From the NCBI GenBank assembly GCA_949361645.1, contig OX442421.1, forward strand, positions 4,631,320-4,695,319: 64,000 bases of DNA, read 5' to 3'. A program made the position numbers and the translations under genes. The DNA is from Spongilla lacustris. Taxonomy: Eukaryota > Porifera > Demospongiae > Spongillida > Spongillidae. A model generated the notes under the pieces. That model was not told the origin of the DNA. It ran no database searches and was given only the letters and a program-made list of their open reading frames with translations. Of this stretch, positions 49,701 to 60,109 are shown one piece after another (the first letter of the stretch is position 1; each line of letters starts with the position of its first letter).

Positions 49701-50423
49701 TATTTTAGGATTTGGCCTCTAACACTGCACTGTATCTATGAATAGTGCAGTCATTAAACCTCTAGTATGGCCGAACAATCATTACAATGTTATCTACCTC
49801 TTCCTTCTCCTCCTCCTCCATTATGGCCTACCCCTTCCTCAACGATCCTTCGTAGGGCGCTCTCCAGTCTGAGGCTGGACTCTTCAGACAACGTGCTCTG
49901 CATTGCTCCAGTGACAGCCTTCATACCACCAGTCCCTAACAGTGGTACATGGCATATGGTCACGTGCATGTATACAAATGCAGATATATGTACAAGGTAC
50001 AATGGTGTACAAGCACAGGTGGAATGGTGAAAGAGTGGGGTGCTCAGAGATGAATGGCGGTGGTTAATGATAAATGGATATATACACGGACGCTTAATAA
50101 AAGCGATACACAACTATCTCTGGTGCAAGCAAACCCATTCTGTGACATTATTTGCACACTGCGACTCTGCACCTTCAAGGCTGTCCTTGCTGTACTCTGC
50201 ACCGTCTGTTGCAAGCATCGACGGCTGGGTGTTCTTCAGCCATTTCTCACCCGCACCATGACTCAGGGAGAGGCTTGCGACACGCGAGAACGTATGATGC
50301 GAGGCAGCCGAGTTTGTCAGCGACTACACGAGTTAAGGTGAACATAAATGAGCCAAAACTCGCAAGCACATGCCTCACAACCTCTTGCAAGAACTTTTCG
50401 AATTCGGCATCAGAATCACTCAT
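22613..50423 (-). CDS. CEP162: Centrosomal protein of 162 kDa, ciliary transition-zone assembly factor
   Basis: Twenty-one exons (5' to 3'): 50423-50379, 50323-50173, 49935-49798, 48837-48803, 47252-45640, 45004-44749, 43812-43753, 43437-43084, 42715-42587, 42360-42248, 41956-41806, 37957-37643, 36761-36632, 33737-33607, 33557-33513, 33437-33339, 33047-32940, 31397-31281, 25386-25237, 23253-23155, 22723-22613. Phases agree throughout, giving about 1,449 aa against about 1,400 in human. The N-terminus ([14 protein letters not shown]) resembles the acidic EEFEQFMKEL start of the family. The middle is Ser-rich with repeats, and from about residue 750 it is coiled coil. Family landmarks as I recall them: [45 protein letters not shown]...EAKKYHSP, and the C-terminal [15 protein letters not shown]162 binds axonemal microtubules at distal centriole ends and helps CEP290 build the transition zone. 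Least certain are the exon 1, 7 and 8 donors (GTTGTG or GTGAGG, GTTATC, GTTCGG) and the exon 5 and 7 acceptors. Confidence 0.92.
22731..22850. repeat. (TG)n microsatellites at the acceptor of the last CEP162 exon
   Basis: Two TG runs and a short G-run. On the CEP162 strand they read (CA)n directly before CATGTAG|GCC, the exon 21 acceptor. Confidence 0.9.
23155..23253 (-). CDS. CEP162: CEP162 exon 20, ends at a GC donor
   Basis: After CAGCTTTAG, 33 codons start [17 protein letters not shown] and end EKIRQLE. The HF start continues the family motif after ...HSP from exon 19. The only donor before an in-frame stop is TTAGAG|GCAAGC, a GC donor. It joins in phase 0 to exon 21 ([20 protein letters not shown]), restoring the conserved C-terminal helix. 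Confidence 0.8.
23632..23972. repeat. 34-bp minisatellite, CEP162 intron 19
   Basis: About ten copies of a unit beginning CATCACTGGTACATGTACAA and ending in a C-rich CAGCCCCTCCCCTC stretch. Confidence 0.9.
25432..26432. repeat. 25-bp minisatellite, CEP162 intron 18
   Basis: About forty copies of a unit beginning AGCAGGTTAACTACCATCAC. Variants swap AGCAGG/ATCAGG, TTAAC/TTACC and CCATC/CAACC, often in matching blocks, which suggests higher-order amplification. Confidence 0.92.
26577..28047. repeat. 15-bp minisatellite, CEP162 intron 18
   Basis: Nearly one hundred copies of ACACCCAGATGGTTG with A/G variation at two sites and GAACA/GCACA/TACACA alternatives. The unit length is a multiple of three and stop-free on both strands, so long frames appear here; they are artefacts. 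Confidence 0.93.
28048..29140. other. Intron DNA, nothing recognised
   Basis: Non-repetitive part of CEP162 intron 18 with short CA/TC-rich stretches. No exon in phase was found. Confidence 0.4.
29140..29412. repeat. About 52-bp minisatellite, five copies
   Basis: Unit contains CATGCATCAGTGTGTGTGTG followed by CCCTATGTGGCATGGCTACA. Lengths vary through the TG run. Confidence 0.88.
29752..30200. repeat. 24-bp minisatellite, CEP162 intron 18
   Basis: About eighteen copies of a unit with GTGTGGCATAAACACAACAC and an AAGG end; some units are shortened. Confidence 0.92.
30655..31152. repeat. 23-bp minisatellite, CEP162 intron 18
   Basis: About twenty copies of a unit beginning CCATCCCTGGCCTACCCTAT. 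It is unusually homogeneous, which suggests recent expansion. Confidence 0.92.
31622..32850. repeat. 20-bp minisatellite, CEP162 intron 17
   Basis: About sixty-one copies of GAACACAGACCAGTACAAGG in perfect 20-bp register. Variants are CAGAT, CTAGT, CAGCAC and GATCA. Blocks of variants repeat in the same order, showing duplication of multi-unit segments. The 442-codon plus frame across it is a repeat artefact. Confidence 0.93.
34185..34556. repeat. 26-bp minisatellite, CEP162 intron 13
   Basis: About fourteen copies of a unit beginning CATGCAGTGATATGCAGACC. Nearly identical copies; the last three share an ATACAG variant. Confidence 0.92.
34823..36088. repeat. 27-bp minisatellite, CEP162 intron 13
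   Basis: About forty-six copies of a unit beginning CTGACCACCTACATGTACAT. Each unit carries the self-complementary ACATGTACATGT, and variants are CATCTA and ATGCACA. Confidence 0.92.
37972..41442. repeat. 38/32-bp minisatellite, CEP162 intron 11, split by a transposon
   Basis: Roughly sixty-five copies of a unit containing GTGTTCTAATGACATACACT. Long (38-bp) and short (32-bp) forms differ by six bases (ATGCAT or ATGTAT) and are intermixed. The array is interrupted at 39888-40881 by a MITE-like element. Intron 11 is almost wholly this array. Confidence 0.93.
39888..40881. mobile_element. 994-bp Tc1/mariner-type non-autonomous element inside the satellite
   Basis: The left terminal repeat starts CAGTACCGCTCACCCACAAG and continues TTTACACTCGCG. 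The right end is its inverse, CTTGTGGGTGAGCGGTACTG. The insertion is flanked by TA on both sides (39886-39887, 40882-40883). Removing the element and one TA restores a normal satellite unit (TGACATACACTGTACAC), so the empty site is visible in every neighbouring repeat. Subterminal DNA is full of CTCGC/GCGAG motifs. No transposase frame is present. Confidence 0.88.
43501..43702. repeat. (CA)n microsatellites, CEP162 intron 7
   Basis: Two CA runs (43501-43572 and 43639-43702) separated by mixed sequence, between exons 7 and 8. Confidence 0.9.
45640..47252 (-). CDS. CEP162: CEP162 exon 5: 537-codon exon with coding minisatellites
   Basis: Much the largest exon. After AAG|GCTGCTAGT it encodes a Ser/Lys/Glu-rich start, then about nineteen copies of an eight-residue repeat alternating ESLKASSH/R and [16 protein letters not shown] copies follow, then a stretch ending [17 protein letters not shown], a second repeat of [14 protein letters not shown] type, and a unique end with [20 protein letters not shown]. 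The donor is ACCAG|GTATCT in phase 2. The repeats are Ser-rich and likely phosphorylatable. The region corresponds to the poorly conserved N-terminal half of CEP162. The acceptor could lie slightly upstream. Confidence 0.8.
46030..46215. repeat. Coding minisatellite in CEP162 exon 5 (Ser/Thr/Gly/His repeat)
   Basis: Copies of GCATGGGGACCAGTAGAGCT and near relatives, 15-18 bp apart on the plus strand. On the gene strand they encode [18 protein letters not shown] repeats. Frame is kept throughout. Confidence 0.85.
46655..47105. repeat. 24-bp coding minisatellite in CEP162 exon 5
   Basis: About nineteen copies of a unit starting GACTCTCACGACTTGAGGCT on the plus strand. On the gene strand these encode eight residues ([16 protein letters not shown] and variants). 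The two forms alternate, giving a 48-bp higher-order period. Confidence 0.9.
47253..48802. other. CEP162 intron 4, nothing further recognised
   Basis: About 1.5 kb of intron with TG-rich and ACATGT-rich patches near 47935-48060. No in-phase exon found. Confidence 0.4.
48803..48837 (-). CDS. CEP162: CEP162 exon 4: 35-nt exon behind a giant pyrimidine tract
   Basis: Acceptor ATGATGCAG and donor GAA|GTGAGT flank 35 nt that encode [12 protein letters not shown] when joined in phase 1 to exon 3. It resembles the DVEALHQAY segment of vertebrate CEP162. The purine-rich minisatellite beside it (48908-49220) is pure pyrimidine on the transcript strand and has no AG, so this AG is the first available after it. 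Confidence 0.7.
48908..49220. repeat. Purine-only minisatellite (about 15 bp) before CEP162 exon 4
   Basis: Copies of GGATGAGGAGGGGAGAAG, GGAGAAGGAGGGGAGAAG and similar. On the transcript strand it is a continuous C/T tract of about 300 nt that lies just upstream of a 35-nt exon. Confidence 0.9.
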
Positions 50424-51042
50424 CGTTTGTTTTCATTCTCGTGCCCACGGCCACTCATGGCGCGCGAAATTTGTATTGCACGTGCACCTATATACATTTA
50501 AAATAACAAATAAATCATACACTTAATCGCGATACTTACACTTCTTTTCCACTGAAATGCACACTTCTTTCCAGTGATGTACATCATCACATGCATTCGA
50601 TGCAGCTTATTGGTTATTCCAAGCTCACGCTGTAGTATGTCCTCGATTCATTCTGAAAGGACTGGAAGCGTCTATTCTTTTCTTGTACTGGCTAAGACCA
50701 AGAATTAAATGCAGTGGCATGGCAATTGCGTGGAACTGAGATCAAAGAGGGGAATTAAAACTTATTGCTGGTAGGAATTACCCGTACCAGCATGTTTGAA
50801 TTATATAATAAATGCATGCATGATCGGCCACGAATCCCGGCCCGCGCAGTTACTCAATTTCCAAATTCCCTCAACGCCCATTTCTTGTTTATTCTGAACA
50901 GCTTTCTTTCCATGGCTTAAATAATAATAACAATAATAAGAGCGACAGTGGGCTGTGGCTGCATGGGATCGATGGAATGGTGGGTGTAGCTTGGTATGAT
51001 TTGTTTAGTCAGGTATAGGCTTTGATTGTATGGCGCGCGGCC
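50424..51042. other. Upstream region of CEP162, no gene
   Basis: Presumed promoter side of CEP162. No TATA box is obvious on the minus strand, and no frame was supported. Confidence 0.35.
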
Positions 51043-51446
51043 GATGGATAGAAACAACTCCGTAATCTACGAAAATACTATAGTTTCAATAATCTATCCG
51101 CGTTACGGTGAAGTGGTCCTCTTTAATTAGAGTAACGAGATCTAGTGAATGCAGTTTTAAACCTGGTGGGTTGTTTGCACCTGAGATAGTGTTTCTATTG
51201 GTACTGGGATACCCCAAATTGAACTTTTAAACATACATTTTACGTCCGTTAAAGCTTAGAGTAACGACATCTCACGAACCAAAGCACGCCGGTGAGTTTA
51301 GTAAGCACTAAGCATAATCCCAGACCTTCGTGCACTGGGATTGGGTGTGTGTTGTGCATTCCCAGTATAGGCCCTTGGTATAGCATACAACGTAACGCGG
51401 ATGGTTTGCCCGTATCCGTAGATTGCGGAGTTGTTTCCTATCCATC
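51043..51446. mobile_element. Candidate 404-bp MITE
   Basis: The left end reads GATGGATAGAAACAACTCCG then TAATCTACG. The right end is the inverse of GATGGATAGGAAACAACTCCG with CAATCTACGGAT. Direct motifs AGAGTAACGA.ATCT recur inside at two places. There is no coding frame. A target duplication is not clear. Confidence 0.55.
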
Positions 51447-51514
51447 TAATTTAATATCCTGGCGCATGCATGTCACTCAATATGATACAAATGAAATACA
51501 TACATGCATGCATA

Positions 51515-51892
51515 TAAGAGGTACAAAAGAACACACCCAGAAATAGAAGGTACAAGAGAACACACCAAGAAATAGAAGGTACAAGAGAACACACCAAGAA
51601 ATAGAAGGTACAAGAGAATACACCAAGAAATAGAAGGTACAAAAGAACACACCCAGAAATAGAAGGTACAAGAGAACACACCAAGAAATAGAAGGTACAA
51701 AAGAACACACCCAGAAATAGAAGGTACAAGAGAACACACCAAGAAATAGAAGGTACAAAAGAACACACCCAGAAATAGAAGGTACAAGAGAACACACCAA
51801 GAAATAGAAGGTACAAAAGAACACACCCAGAAATAGAAGGTACAAGAGAACACACCAAGAAATAGAAGGTACAAAAGAACAAGTCTAGGAAA
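51515..51892. repeat. 29-bp minisatellite
   Basis: About thirteen copies of a unit beginning AAGAAATAGAAGGTACAAGA; CCAAG/CCCAG and CAAGAG/CAAAAG variants alternate. The long minus frames across it are artefacts. Confidence 0.92.
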
Positions 51893-52539
51893 GATACAAA
51901 TGAACAATAGAAGGTCCTGGCCATCTTATTCTATTTACACACTTTTGTGTGAATGAGCACTCAAGACCACAACTGCTTGCAATTGCATCAGCACCAATTA
52001 AGTTGTGCAGGACAGGAGTTCTCAATCCGATGGCCCTCAGATTGGAGGTGGTGGTCAGTGATGTGAAGAAGGTGGTAAAAAGCAGTGTGTTGTTGATGTG
52101 GAGGTGTTGTGGAGATGGTGATGGTGTAGAGGTGGCGTTGCTGATGTGATAGCTGATGTGGAGATGTGTAGTGTCGTGAAGTTTGATGATTTGGTTCAGG
52201 ACTCAATGAAGCTCCATAAGTAACTTGGCAATATATTGTTGTATTAATAATCATATTCTGACTGATGCTGACCAATACTTTTTACAAAAAAACATAAAAT
52301 ACTAAAAAATAAATAAAAATACATGAAATATTAAAAATAAATTAAAGTAATTGAAAAAAAATAGAAAATTATTTAAAAGAAAATTAACCCGACAAATAAT
52401 AACAATAATAATAATACCAGTGAAGGAGTGGACAGGCTGCAGCTTTTTAAGATAAAGCTAACTGTCATGAAATTGAAATAAAGAATCACTCCAAAGAAAA
52501 AGATCATATTAGGTATCAGATGGCCAACATGAGGTATCA

Positions 52540-53620
52540 AGAGCTAACAAGATAAGCTATCTAAACAGCTACCTAGATCGAGATAAGCTACCTAGAGAGC
52601 TACCTTGATTGAGATAAGCTACCTAGAGAGCTACCTAGAGAGCTACCTAGATCGAGATAAGCTACCTAGAGAGCTACCTAGAGAGCTACCTAGATCGAGA
52701 TAAGCTACCTAGAGAGCTATCAAGATAGAGATAAGCTACAAAGAAGAGCTGTATGTTGCTTTCCATTACAACTGCCACCTCCTTCTCCAACTTAGTGCCA
52801 ACAACTTCTCAACTCATCATCAACACACGTTTCGTGGACACCAAAATCCAATTCACTTTCTCATATGCAATTTTATCAGCTACTCAATATGTATACATTT
52901 AACAAACATTTGCTGACAAATACAAGGTTTTATTATGGCATACTACAGGATTGTACATGAAACCATAGAATTAAACATATATCATACATGATACCACACG
53001 ATTATGTCACAGGACGGTACCAACAGGATTGTACTCCGTACATATACCAATATGACTATACATATTATATAGACAGGACTGTACATATTATATAGACAGG
53101 ACTCGTACATATTATACCACAGGACTGTACATATTACAGCAATAGGGCAGTACATATTATACCTGTACATATTATATCAATAGGACTATACATGTTATTA
53201 TACCGCATACGTTATACCAATAGATACCCGATATATATTATACTGGAAAAGGTAACTGGAAACATTGGTGACTTGAGTATGTAACTGGAAGCACTGGTGA
53301 CATGGAACAGGCAACTGGAAACACAAAACTGGAATAGGTAAATGGAAACACTGGTAACTTCAGAACGTAACTGGAAGCACTGGTGATTGAAATAGTTGCT
53401 GGAGCATGCCTACCTCTGGAGCCTGGACTATAGTGCTAGCTTTGAGAGACCCTAACCTAGAGGTGAGGTGGATGCAGGAACTGAAGCTGGAGATGAGATG
53501 AACAAATTTACAAGTGAATTCTTGTTGTATGCATTTCCCACTTGTGCACAGGTGAATTGCTATGCATTTCCCACTTGTGCACAGATGAATTGCTTGGCAG
53601 GATTCAACTGTGTATGTATG
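52540..53620. repeat. Composite repeat block, copy A
   Basis: Ordered sub-blocks: GAGATAAGCTACCTAGAGAG repeats (52540-52745), a CTGTATGTT..CTTCCATTA..AACTGCCACCTCCTTC segment, TACAAGGTTTTATTA (52922), GGACTGTACATATTATA repeats (52960-53230), GTAACTGGAA.CACTGGTGAC repeats (53250-53400), then a TATAGTGCTA.CTTT.GAGAGACC block. The sub-blocks recur at 56440-57430. Confidence 0.7.
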
Positions 53621-53636
53621 GAATGTTAAAAACAAG

Positions 53637-53740
53637 CCAATGGTGTCATGTTAGCCATGTTTGCAATGCTGTCATGGTGTCATGTTAGCCATGTTTGCAA
53701 TGCTGTCATGGTGTCATGCTTGCCATGTTAGCAATTATGT
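53637..53740. repeat. Three copies of a 35-bp unit
   Basis: TGTCATGTTAGCCATGTTTG followed by CAATGCTGTCATGG, repeated with small changes. Confidence 0.85.
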
Positions 53741-53881
53741 CATGCACAGTATCACTATGAATGACAGATGTCTTGTAGGATGGATGGTCACTGATGATAG
53801 TATACTTGGGACAATATTCATGGCCATACACATGATGGAGGTGCTGAAGGAGCTGTCACCAGCAGCCATAGGGATGTTCTC

Positions 53882-53912
<31 letters not shown>

Positions 53913-55049
53913 GGGAGGCTTTATTGGCCCAGTGGAGGTACCATTTGCCACACCCTCTATGGGAGGAGCCCTGACCTGCTGCCTAGGAGTTGGTGCTTTT
54001 CTTGATCGTTTCGGAGGTGTGGTCAGCTCACTACGCAGCTCCTGCTTGGATAGATTTGAGGACAGTACTCTGGTGTCTTGATTTGCCTGGGGACTTGATT
54101 CTTCTCATCACCCAGCCAGCTCTAGCTCACTCTTAAAACCTGTTGGAGGTTTCAGTTTCAATGGCATTGAGGTCAGTCTTGAGGCAACATCAGTACCACG
54201 ATCCACAGGGTCAGCAGCAGGCCTAAGTGGTACCACCAAGGAAGCATGCAGCTATATGAGATGAGGGAGGAAGGGAAAGGAGAGTAATTCAACATTATGT
54301 CAAAGCAACTGTAATGAATTCATGTAAAGGATTTTAACATATAAAAATTATATGAATGGCAGTGGATTTTACATAGCCCTGGCACGTTTGGCAAGCTAGC
54401 CTGACACTATTGATGGATGAGTCAAGCACCCCTGACTTAATTCACAATTGTTGGCCATACATGCACTGGCCCCTCCCACCCTAGTTCAAATACTACTTGG
54501 GGAATGAGAACGTGAACTTTATAGTTCCTATCCTAAGGACGCTGGTCTAAGCCATGTTCAACTTCACAAAATTGTTTAATTGATCTACACTGGCTGCATC
54601 TCCCACCAACGAGGGGGAAAAAAAACAAGACTCTAATTGTTTTACAATCTGTATTTCATGTGTGTGATATTACTAAACGAAACCTAGAATTTACTAAAGT
54701 GACTGCTGTAAGGAGCAAAGAGCGTCAGAGATATGCAATTTTAATGCTAAGCTCACTAATGGTAGGAAGCTAGAGATAGAAAGTGTAAAGCGGTATACAA
54801 ATGCAAGAATAAAATTGCGCTCAAGATTCATGACATGACAAGGAAACTCTTGTGCCCACATATGCACATGCACAACAGAACTCAGTCCTCACAGCACACA
54901 CACTCACCTAACCCAGTCCTAAGAGCATGTCAGCCTGCCTGTGTAGCAGTGGTCACAAGAGGAAGTACTTTGATTTAGGGAGAATGGTGCCTTGGACCTA
55001 TGCACATGGTGGGTAAGAGGATGGGAACACCACAAAACCCTCCCACATG

Positions 55050-55140
<91 letters not shown>

Positions 55141-56439
55141 AGATAACACAGGTACCATTGTATACATTAATCATTGTGGGGTCGGATATACTGGGCGAGG
55201 TGTATGGCGTTTGGGGGACCAGAAGTGATCTCTCTTCCATAAGAGTGTTCACAACACAAGATGTCTCCTCACTTATGACACTGCATCACTGTGTGAGGTG
55301 TAGGAAGGGAACTTGAAGGGAGGGTGTAGGGAGACCATAGAGGGTGTAGGAAGGGGGTATAGGGCATAGCTACCTTTCCGTGGACTGGAACACAGGGGAC
55401 TAGGAGGGATGACTGTATGACAGCTGCTTTGAGTCCAATCGATAAATTACATGATCAATACTCAATACTATGTCAAAATTGACTGCAATGAGGCTAAAAA
55501 AACATGTAATTTCACTATTATATCAATGGCAGAGCTTCACACTATTGATGGCCGAGTCGAGCACTTTTTTTTATTGGCTATGTATGAATGCATTGTAAGT
55601 GTTTGCAGGCATACATCAAAGTACATGTGTGAATGGTTAATACATGATGTCAGGTTATATCACTTGCAAATACTATATGCTAAAAAGTACTCATTTTCTA
55701 ATAAATGCTGTGGCTATGATTAATTAGCTGCAATGCAGTTGTACTTACTGGCATTTGGTCCCTCCCATCCATCATTCAGAACACCTAACATGTTGCAAGC
55801 CAGATGTGATGCTGATTTACAAGGTACATGTGGTTGCAATCTCCTATCTAGAACGACCATTACCTGAAACCATGTCAAACAAGAAAAAATTAAAATATTT
55901 AACATAAGGCAAGGCAAAACATATTCCTTTTGAAACAATCATTTCCAACCTTGGGGATATTGATGCCAGAGATATCTGTCTGCAGAATGCCAATGGCCAG
56001 AACTGATGACAGAGAACAATGCAGACCAAGCAGCAGCAGAATCAGCAGTTCAAATGGCAGCACTAGCATAAGAGAGCTTTTCTTTTTTTTTTCTTTCTAA
56101 AATCGAACCTTACATCTCAGCTAGCAGCGAGCAGCAGGGTTGAAGGTGCAGAAGAGGGCATAGCTAAAGTCAGGAAGTAAAAGCAACAATGATACTTTTA
56201 ATATTATTCCAAATCATAAGCAACAGTTATGTTAATAAGTAACAGTTCTATTAATTCAGTGAAGGGTAAATTTTTGATGCTTCAATCCAAATTTAATTTT
56301 AAATACAGTTAATTACCAATATAGAAAAATGCACTTACCAGCATAGACACAACAATTCAGATAAGCAGACAACAGAACAGCCAGCTGCAGCAACGTAAGA
56401 TTTATTCACAGCCTATTATCATAACCCATTATAAAACTT
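53741..56439. other. No gene recognised
   Basis: Contains a G-run (53890-53910), a (CA)n tract (55052-55139) and short frames without recognisable domains. Possible exon-like pieces were not linked by phase. Confidence 0.4.
55052..55139. repeat. (CA)n microsatellite
   Basis: About 88 bp of uninterrupted CA repeat. Confidence 0.92.
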
Positions 56440-57430
56440 ACATGTACAAGTGAGGAGAGGTGGATTCAGCTGCTGGAGTATGTTATGTTTACCTCAGGAC
56501 TATAGTGCTACCTTTCAGAGACCTTTATCCAGAGGAGGGGTGGATTCAGGAACTTGAGCTGGACATGAAATTTACAAGTGAATTCTGGGTATATGGGGGG
56601 GGGGGGGGGGGCCCACAGGTGGATTGCTTGGCATGATTATTATACTTTAAACTCTTACATGTGTGGCCCCACAGGTGGATTGCTTGGCATGATTATTATA
56701 CTTTAAACTCTTACATGTGTTACTAAAATGTAACTACACCAACCCCTTCCACTACTCACCTTGGATATGCTGCCCATGTACAGGAGGAAGGAAGACGATG
56801 GGATGGAGAGGGGAAGATGGAGAAGAAATAGGGGTGAGAGATGGGGAGGGGAGGAGCTACCTACAGAACTATCGAGATAACCTACCTAAAGAGATATCAA
56901 GATAACCTACCTAAAGAGCTATCGAGATAACCTACCTAGAGAGATCGAGATAAGCTACCTAGAGAGCTATCGTGATAAGCTACCTAGAGAGCTATTGAGA
57001 TAAGCTACCTAGAGAGCTATCGAGATAAGCTACCAAGAACAGCTGTATGTTATCTTCCATTATAACTGCCACCTCCTTCCCAACTTTGTGCCAACAACTT
57101 CACAACTCATCCAAAGTGCCAACAACTTCTCAACTCATCAAACACAATTACTTTTTTAAATACACCTTAAACCTGTGTACAAGGTTTTATTAGGATTGAA
57201 TATATACCATACATGTACAAGGGTTATGTATTATAACCATAGGACTCATAGATATGTACACAGGACTACAAGTATACCAATAGGACTACGCATATTATAC
57301 CACAGGACTATACACATGTTATACCACAGAACTGTACACATTTTAGCTGTACATATCACCAATAGGGAAATATACAGGACTGCACATATTATACCGTAGG
57401 ACTGTGGATCGTACATGATACCACAGGAAC
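56440..57430. repeat. Composite repeat block, copy B
   Basis: Shares with 52540-53620 the TATAGTGCTACCTTTCAGAGACC block, the GAGATAAGCTACCTAGAGAG repeats, the CAGCTGTATGTTATCTTCCA and AACTGCCACCTCCTTCC segments, TACAAGGTTTTATTAGGATT and the GGACT..CATATTATACC repeats. Relative to copy A the order is circularly shifted, as if both are cut-outs of a longer tandem unit. A separate duplicate (GGCCCACAGGTGGATTGCTT, twice at 56610-56720) is nested in it. Confidence 0.68.
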
Positions 57431-57769
57431 CATTCTATGTAGCTACCACACTTGGCAGCTAGATCTTAGTCTAGCATACATATAACAGCACATGAAATTT
57501 CCTTCACTGTCTTGTAACATGAGTGACTTGAATGCACATAACAGGGAGGTGAAAGGGAGGGTGTTGGAGGGTGGACACATGGGGAGGGTGATACAGAGGG
57601 AGGGTGGGTACATGGAGAGGGGAACATACAAGTGTGTAGGAGGGTGGATACAGAATAGAGGACTGTGCGTGGGCACAACCAGTTGCCTCAAGCATCCTCC
57701 ACGTCTCGTCTGGAGAGAAGCTGTACCCCCAGTTCTGCAAGGTTACCTCCAGATGGCTGGTCTGTTACA

Positions 57770-57900
57770 GTAGCTCCATTTCCCAGCAGACAGTAGCTTC
57801 ATCTCCCAGCAGGATGGCATGGTTGTCCTGGACAAGTAGATCCATCTTCTATCAGGATGGGTTGGACAGTAGCTCTAATGACATGGTTGGTATGGACAGT
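57770..57900. repeat. Short TCCCAGCAGGATGG..GGACAGTAGCT repeats
   Basis: Same motif family as the 62390-64000 array, placing related repeat DNA on both sides of the Gypsy-like elements. Confidence 0.65.
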
Positions 57901-58059
57901 AGCACCATATACCAGCAGTTGCCTTGGTGATGTAGTAACGTGAGCAATCACGCGACCATGGGACTCCTTATATACATTGTGTATGTATTCAATAGTCGTG
58001 TACTCGTTTTTAAATACCACATGGCCTTGAACCAAAATGATAGCTAGCATTCGTCTTAA

Positions 58060-59780
58060 TCCAACAGAAGGTTATGAGTAGAATATTGGAAGGGCTTGGT
58101 GGAGTAGTTTGCCAGATGGACAAGGTGCTCGTATTTGGACACACCCAGGATGAACACAATCACCACCTACAAGACACTGCCTCACATTGCAGCTGCTGGA
58201 CTGACGTTACACAAAGAAAAATGTGTGTTTTCAAAACCAACAATAAATTTCCCGGGTCACATAATCAGCACAAGTTGCATATCCCCAGATCCTGCAAAAA
58301 CTGCTGCAATCCATAACATGCCTCCACCGAAGAGCCCATCTGACTTGTTTATGGGGATGGTAACACAGCTGGGACGTTTTACCCAAACTAGGCACACATT
58401 AGCCAGCCATTATGGGAGCCACTGGGTTCAACTACAGGAGGAAGCCTTTGCTCACATTAACTCAACCAGCTGTTATAGTGTACTATGATTCGGCAGCTGA
58501 CACTACAGTTTCGGCTGATACATCTTCACATGGATTAGGGATCATGCTGTTACAGTTGCACAATAATTCTTGGAAGCCTGTAGTCTTTGCATCTTGATCC
58601 ATGTCAGAGACTGAACCTATATATGCGCAGATTGAAAAGGAAGCACTGGCCACGACCTGGGCATGTGAAACGCTTACAGACTACTGATTGGCAAGACGTT
58701 GAGTACACAAACCCATCACACACCACTGGTCCCTCTGTTAAACTTGAAATACTTGGCCAGCCTTCCACCTCGCATATTGCGGTTTCGTTTGAGACTTATG
58801 CGATTTTGATTACACCATTTCCCATGTACCAGGAAAGCTCCTCTACACAGCTGATACCCTGTCCTGTGCCCCTGCATGCTGCTACCTTTTGATCCGAATT
58901 GCAAGGCACTCCAGGTGAGTACCCATCATTTACCTGCAACTGAAGGAAAATTACAGGAACCAGGCTGAGGATCCAGTATGGGCCCAGATGATGAAGTACT
59001 GCTGGCCTGACAAACACTGTGTCGACTCTAAACTGAACCCTACTGGGCCCATAGAGAGGTGTTGGCAGTACACAAAGGGCTGCTGTTTGGGGATTACCAA
59101 AAGGAAACTCTTACCACGCATCACAGCGGGCCGGGTATCTTAGGATCTAAAGATGCACGTTCAGGACCTAGCAGTCTGTTTGGTGACCAGGGTAACCAAG
59201 GAGATCGAGTCAATTGTGCAGCAATGCCAGATTTGTGCTAAGCTGACTATTCCACGTACAGAACCAATGACTGTTTCATAACCTCCAGACTATACTTGGT
59301 CTTTTTGAGTTAGAACAGACGTATCTGCTAATAGATGACTATTTCTCACAAACCCTGGAAGTGGCCAAGCTGTATGCTGTATAGTACAACTTCAATAGCA
59401 ATCATCTCAAAACCATTTTCTCAGGATATGAAATTCCAGAGGTATTGATTACAGACAATGGCCTAAAGAGTTTTCCAAAAGGTATGGTACTACTCATGTG
59501 ACTAGTAGCAGCCCTCGCTATCCTCAAGGTAATAAAGCAGCCCAAACTGATAAGAGGGCATTTGAAGTGCTCAGATAATCCAGGGATATCTATACTGTCG
59601 TATAATGCCACTCCCCTCCCCATGGTGTAACTCAGCCCATCAGAATTGTTGATTGGCAGGTAGCTTCACACCACATTATCACAACCATCCATCTCACCCA
59701 TTTCTAAAAGAGTTCAAAAGACAGAAGAAAGAGTTTTAAGGACAAGAAGATCCCGGGGCAAAGTGGTAGTGCCATCTCCT
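58060..59780 (+). pseudogene. Ty3/Gypsy-type pol pseudogene 1 (RT, RNase H, integrase)
   Basis: The plus strand carries recognisable pol pieces in order but in shifting frames. They are an RT end (ILEGLGGVVCQMD, then TLHKEKCVFSK and ISPDPAKTAA), a connection segment, RNase H (DTTVSADTSSHGLG, then LQLHNNSWKPVVFAS), and integrase pieces (VLAVHKGLLFGDY, PEVLITDNG-like, CNLSPSELL-like). Stops and frameshifts occur every 100-200 bp. No gag, LTRs or intact active-site set were found. This is an old, dead long-terminal-repeat retrotransposon fragment. Confidence 0.72.
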
Positions 59781-60109
59781 ACACCCAGTTTGAACCTTGA
59801 TGACACACTACTAGAAGAAATTGACACCATCGTCTCATCAAGGTTCATATCTTGATCAGGATGATTGTACAGAAGGCACTGGATCCAAGGATCAGTCACA
59901 GCAGGAATCACAGGAAGCATATCATTGTGGCCAGCACACTTCACGCTGAATGTTTTACCCATATGTGCACCCCTGATATATAATGTAGTTCTAACTGATT
60001 CGTCTTCTTCTTTGAGTAGTCTGTTAGTTTTGTGTATAGGATTTGCGTGATTTGCCGTATCGATTCCTGCAATTATATTCTTTGAAGTCCTGTTTTCTAT
60101 AAGAACAAG

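Noticed and set aside
51451..51924. 157-codon hydrophobic repeat frame on minus (possible membrane protein)
   Set aside because: A 29-bp minisatellite open in three frames; hydrophobicity comes from TTCT-rich codons only.
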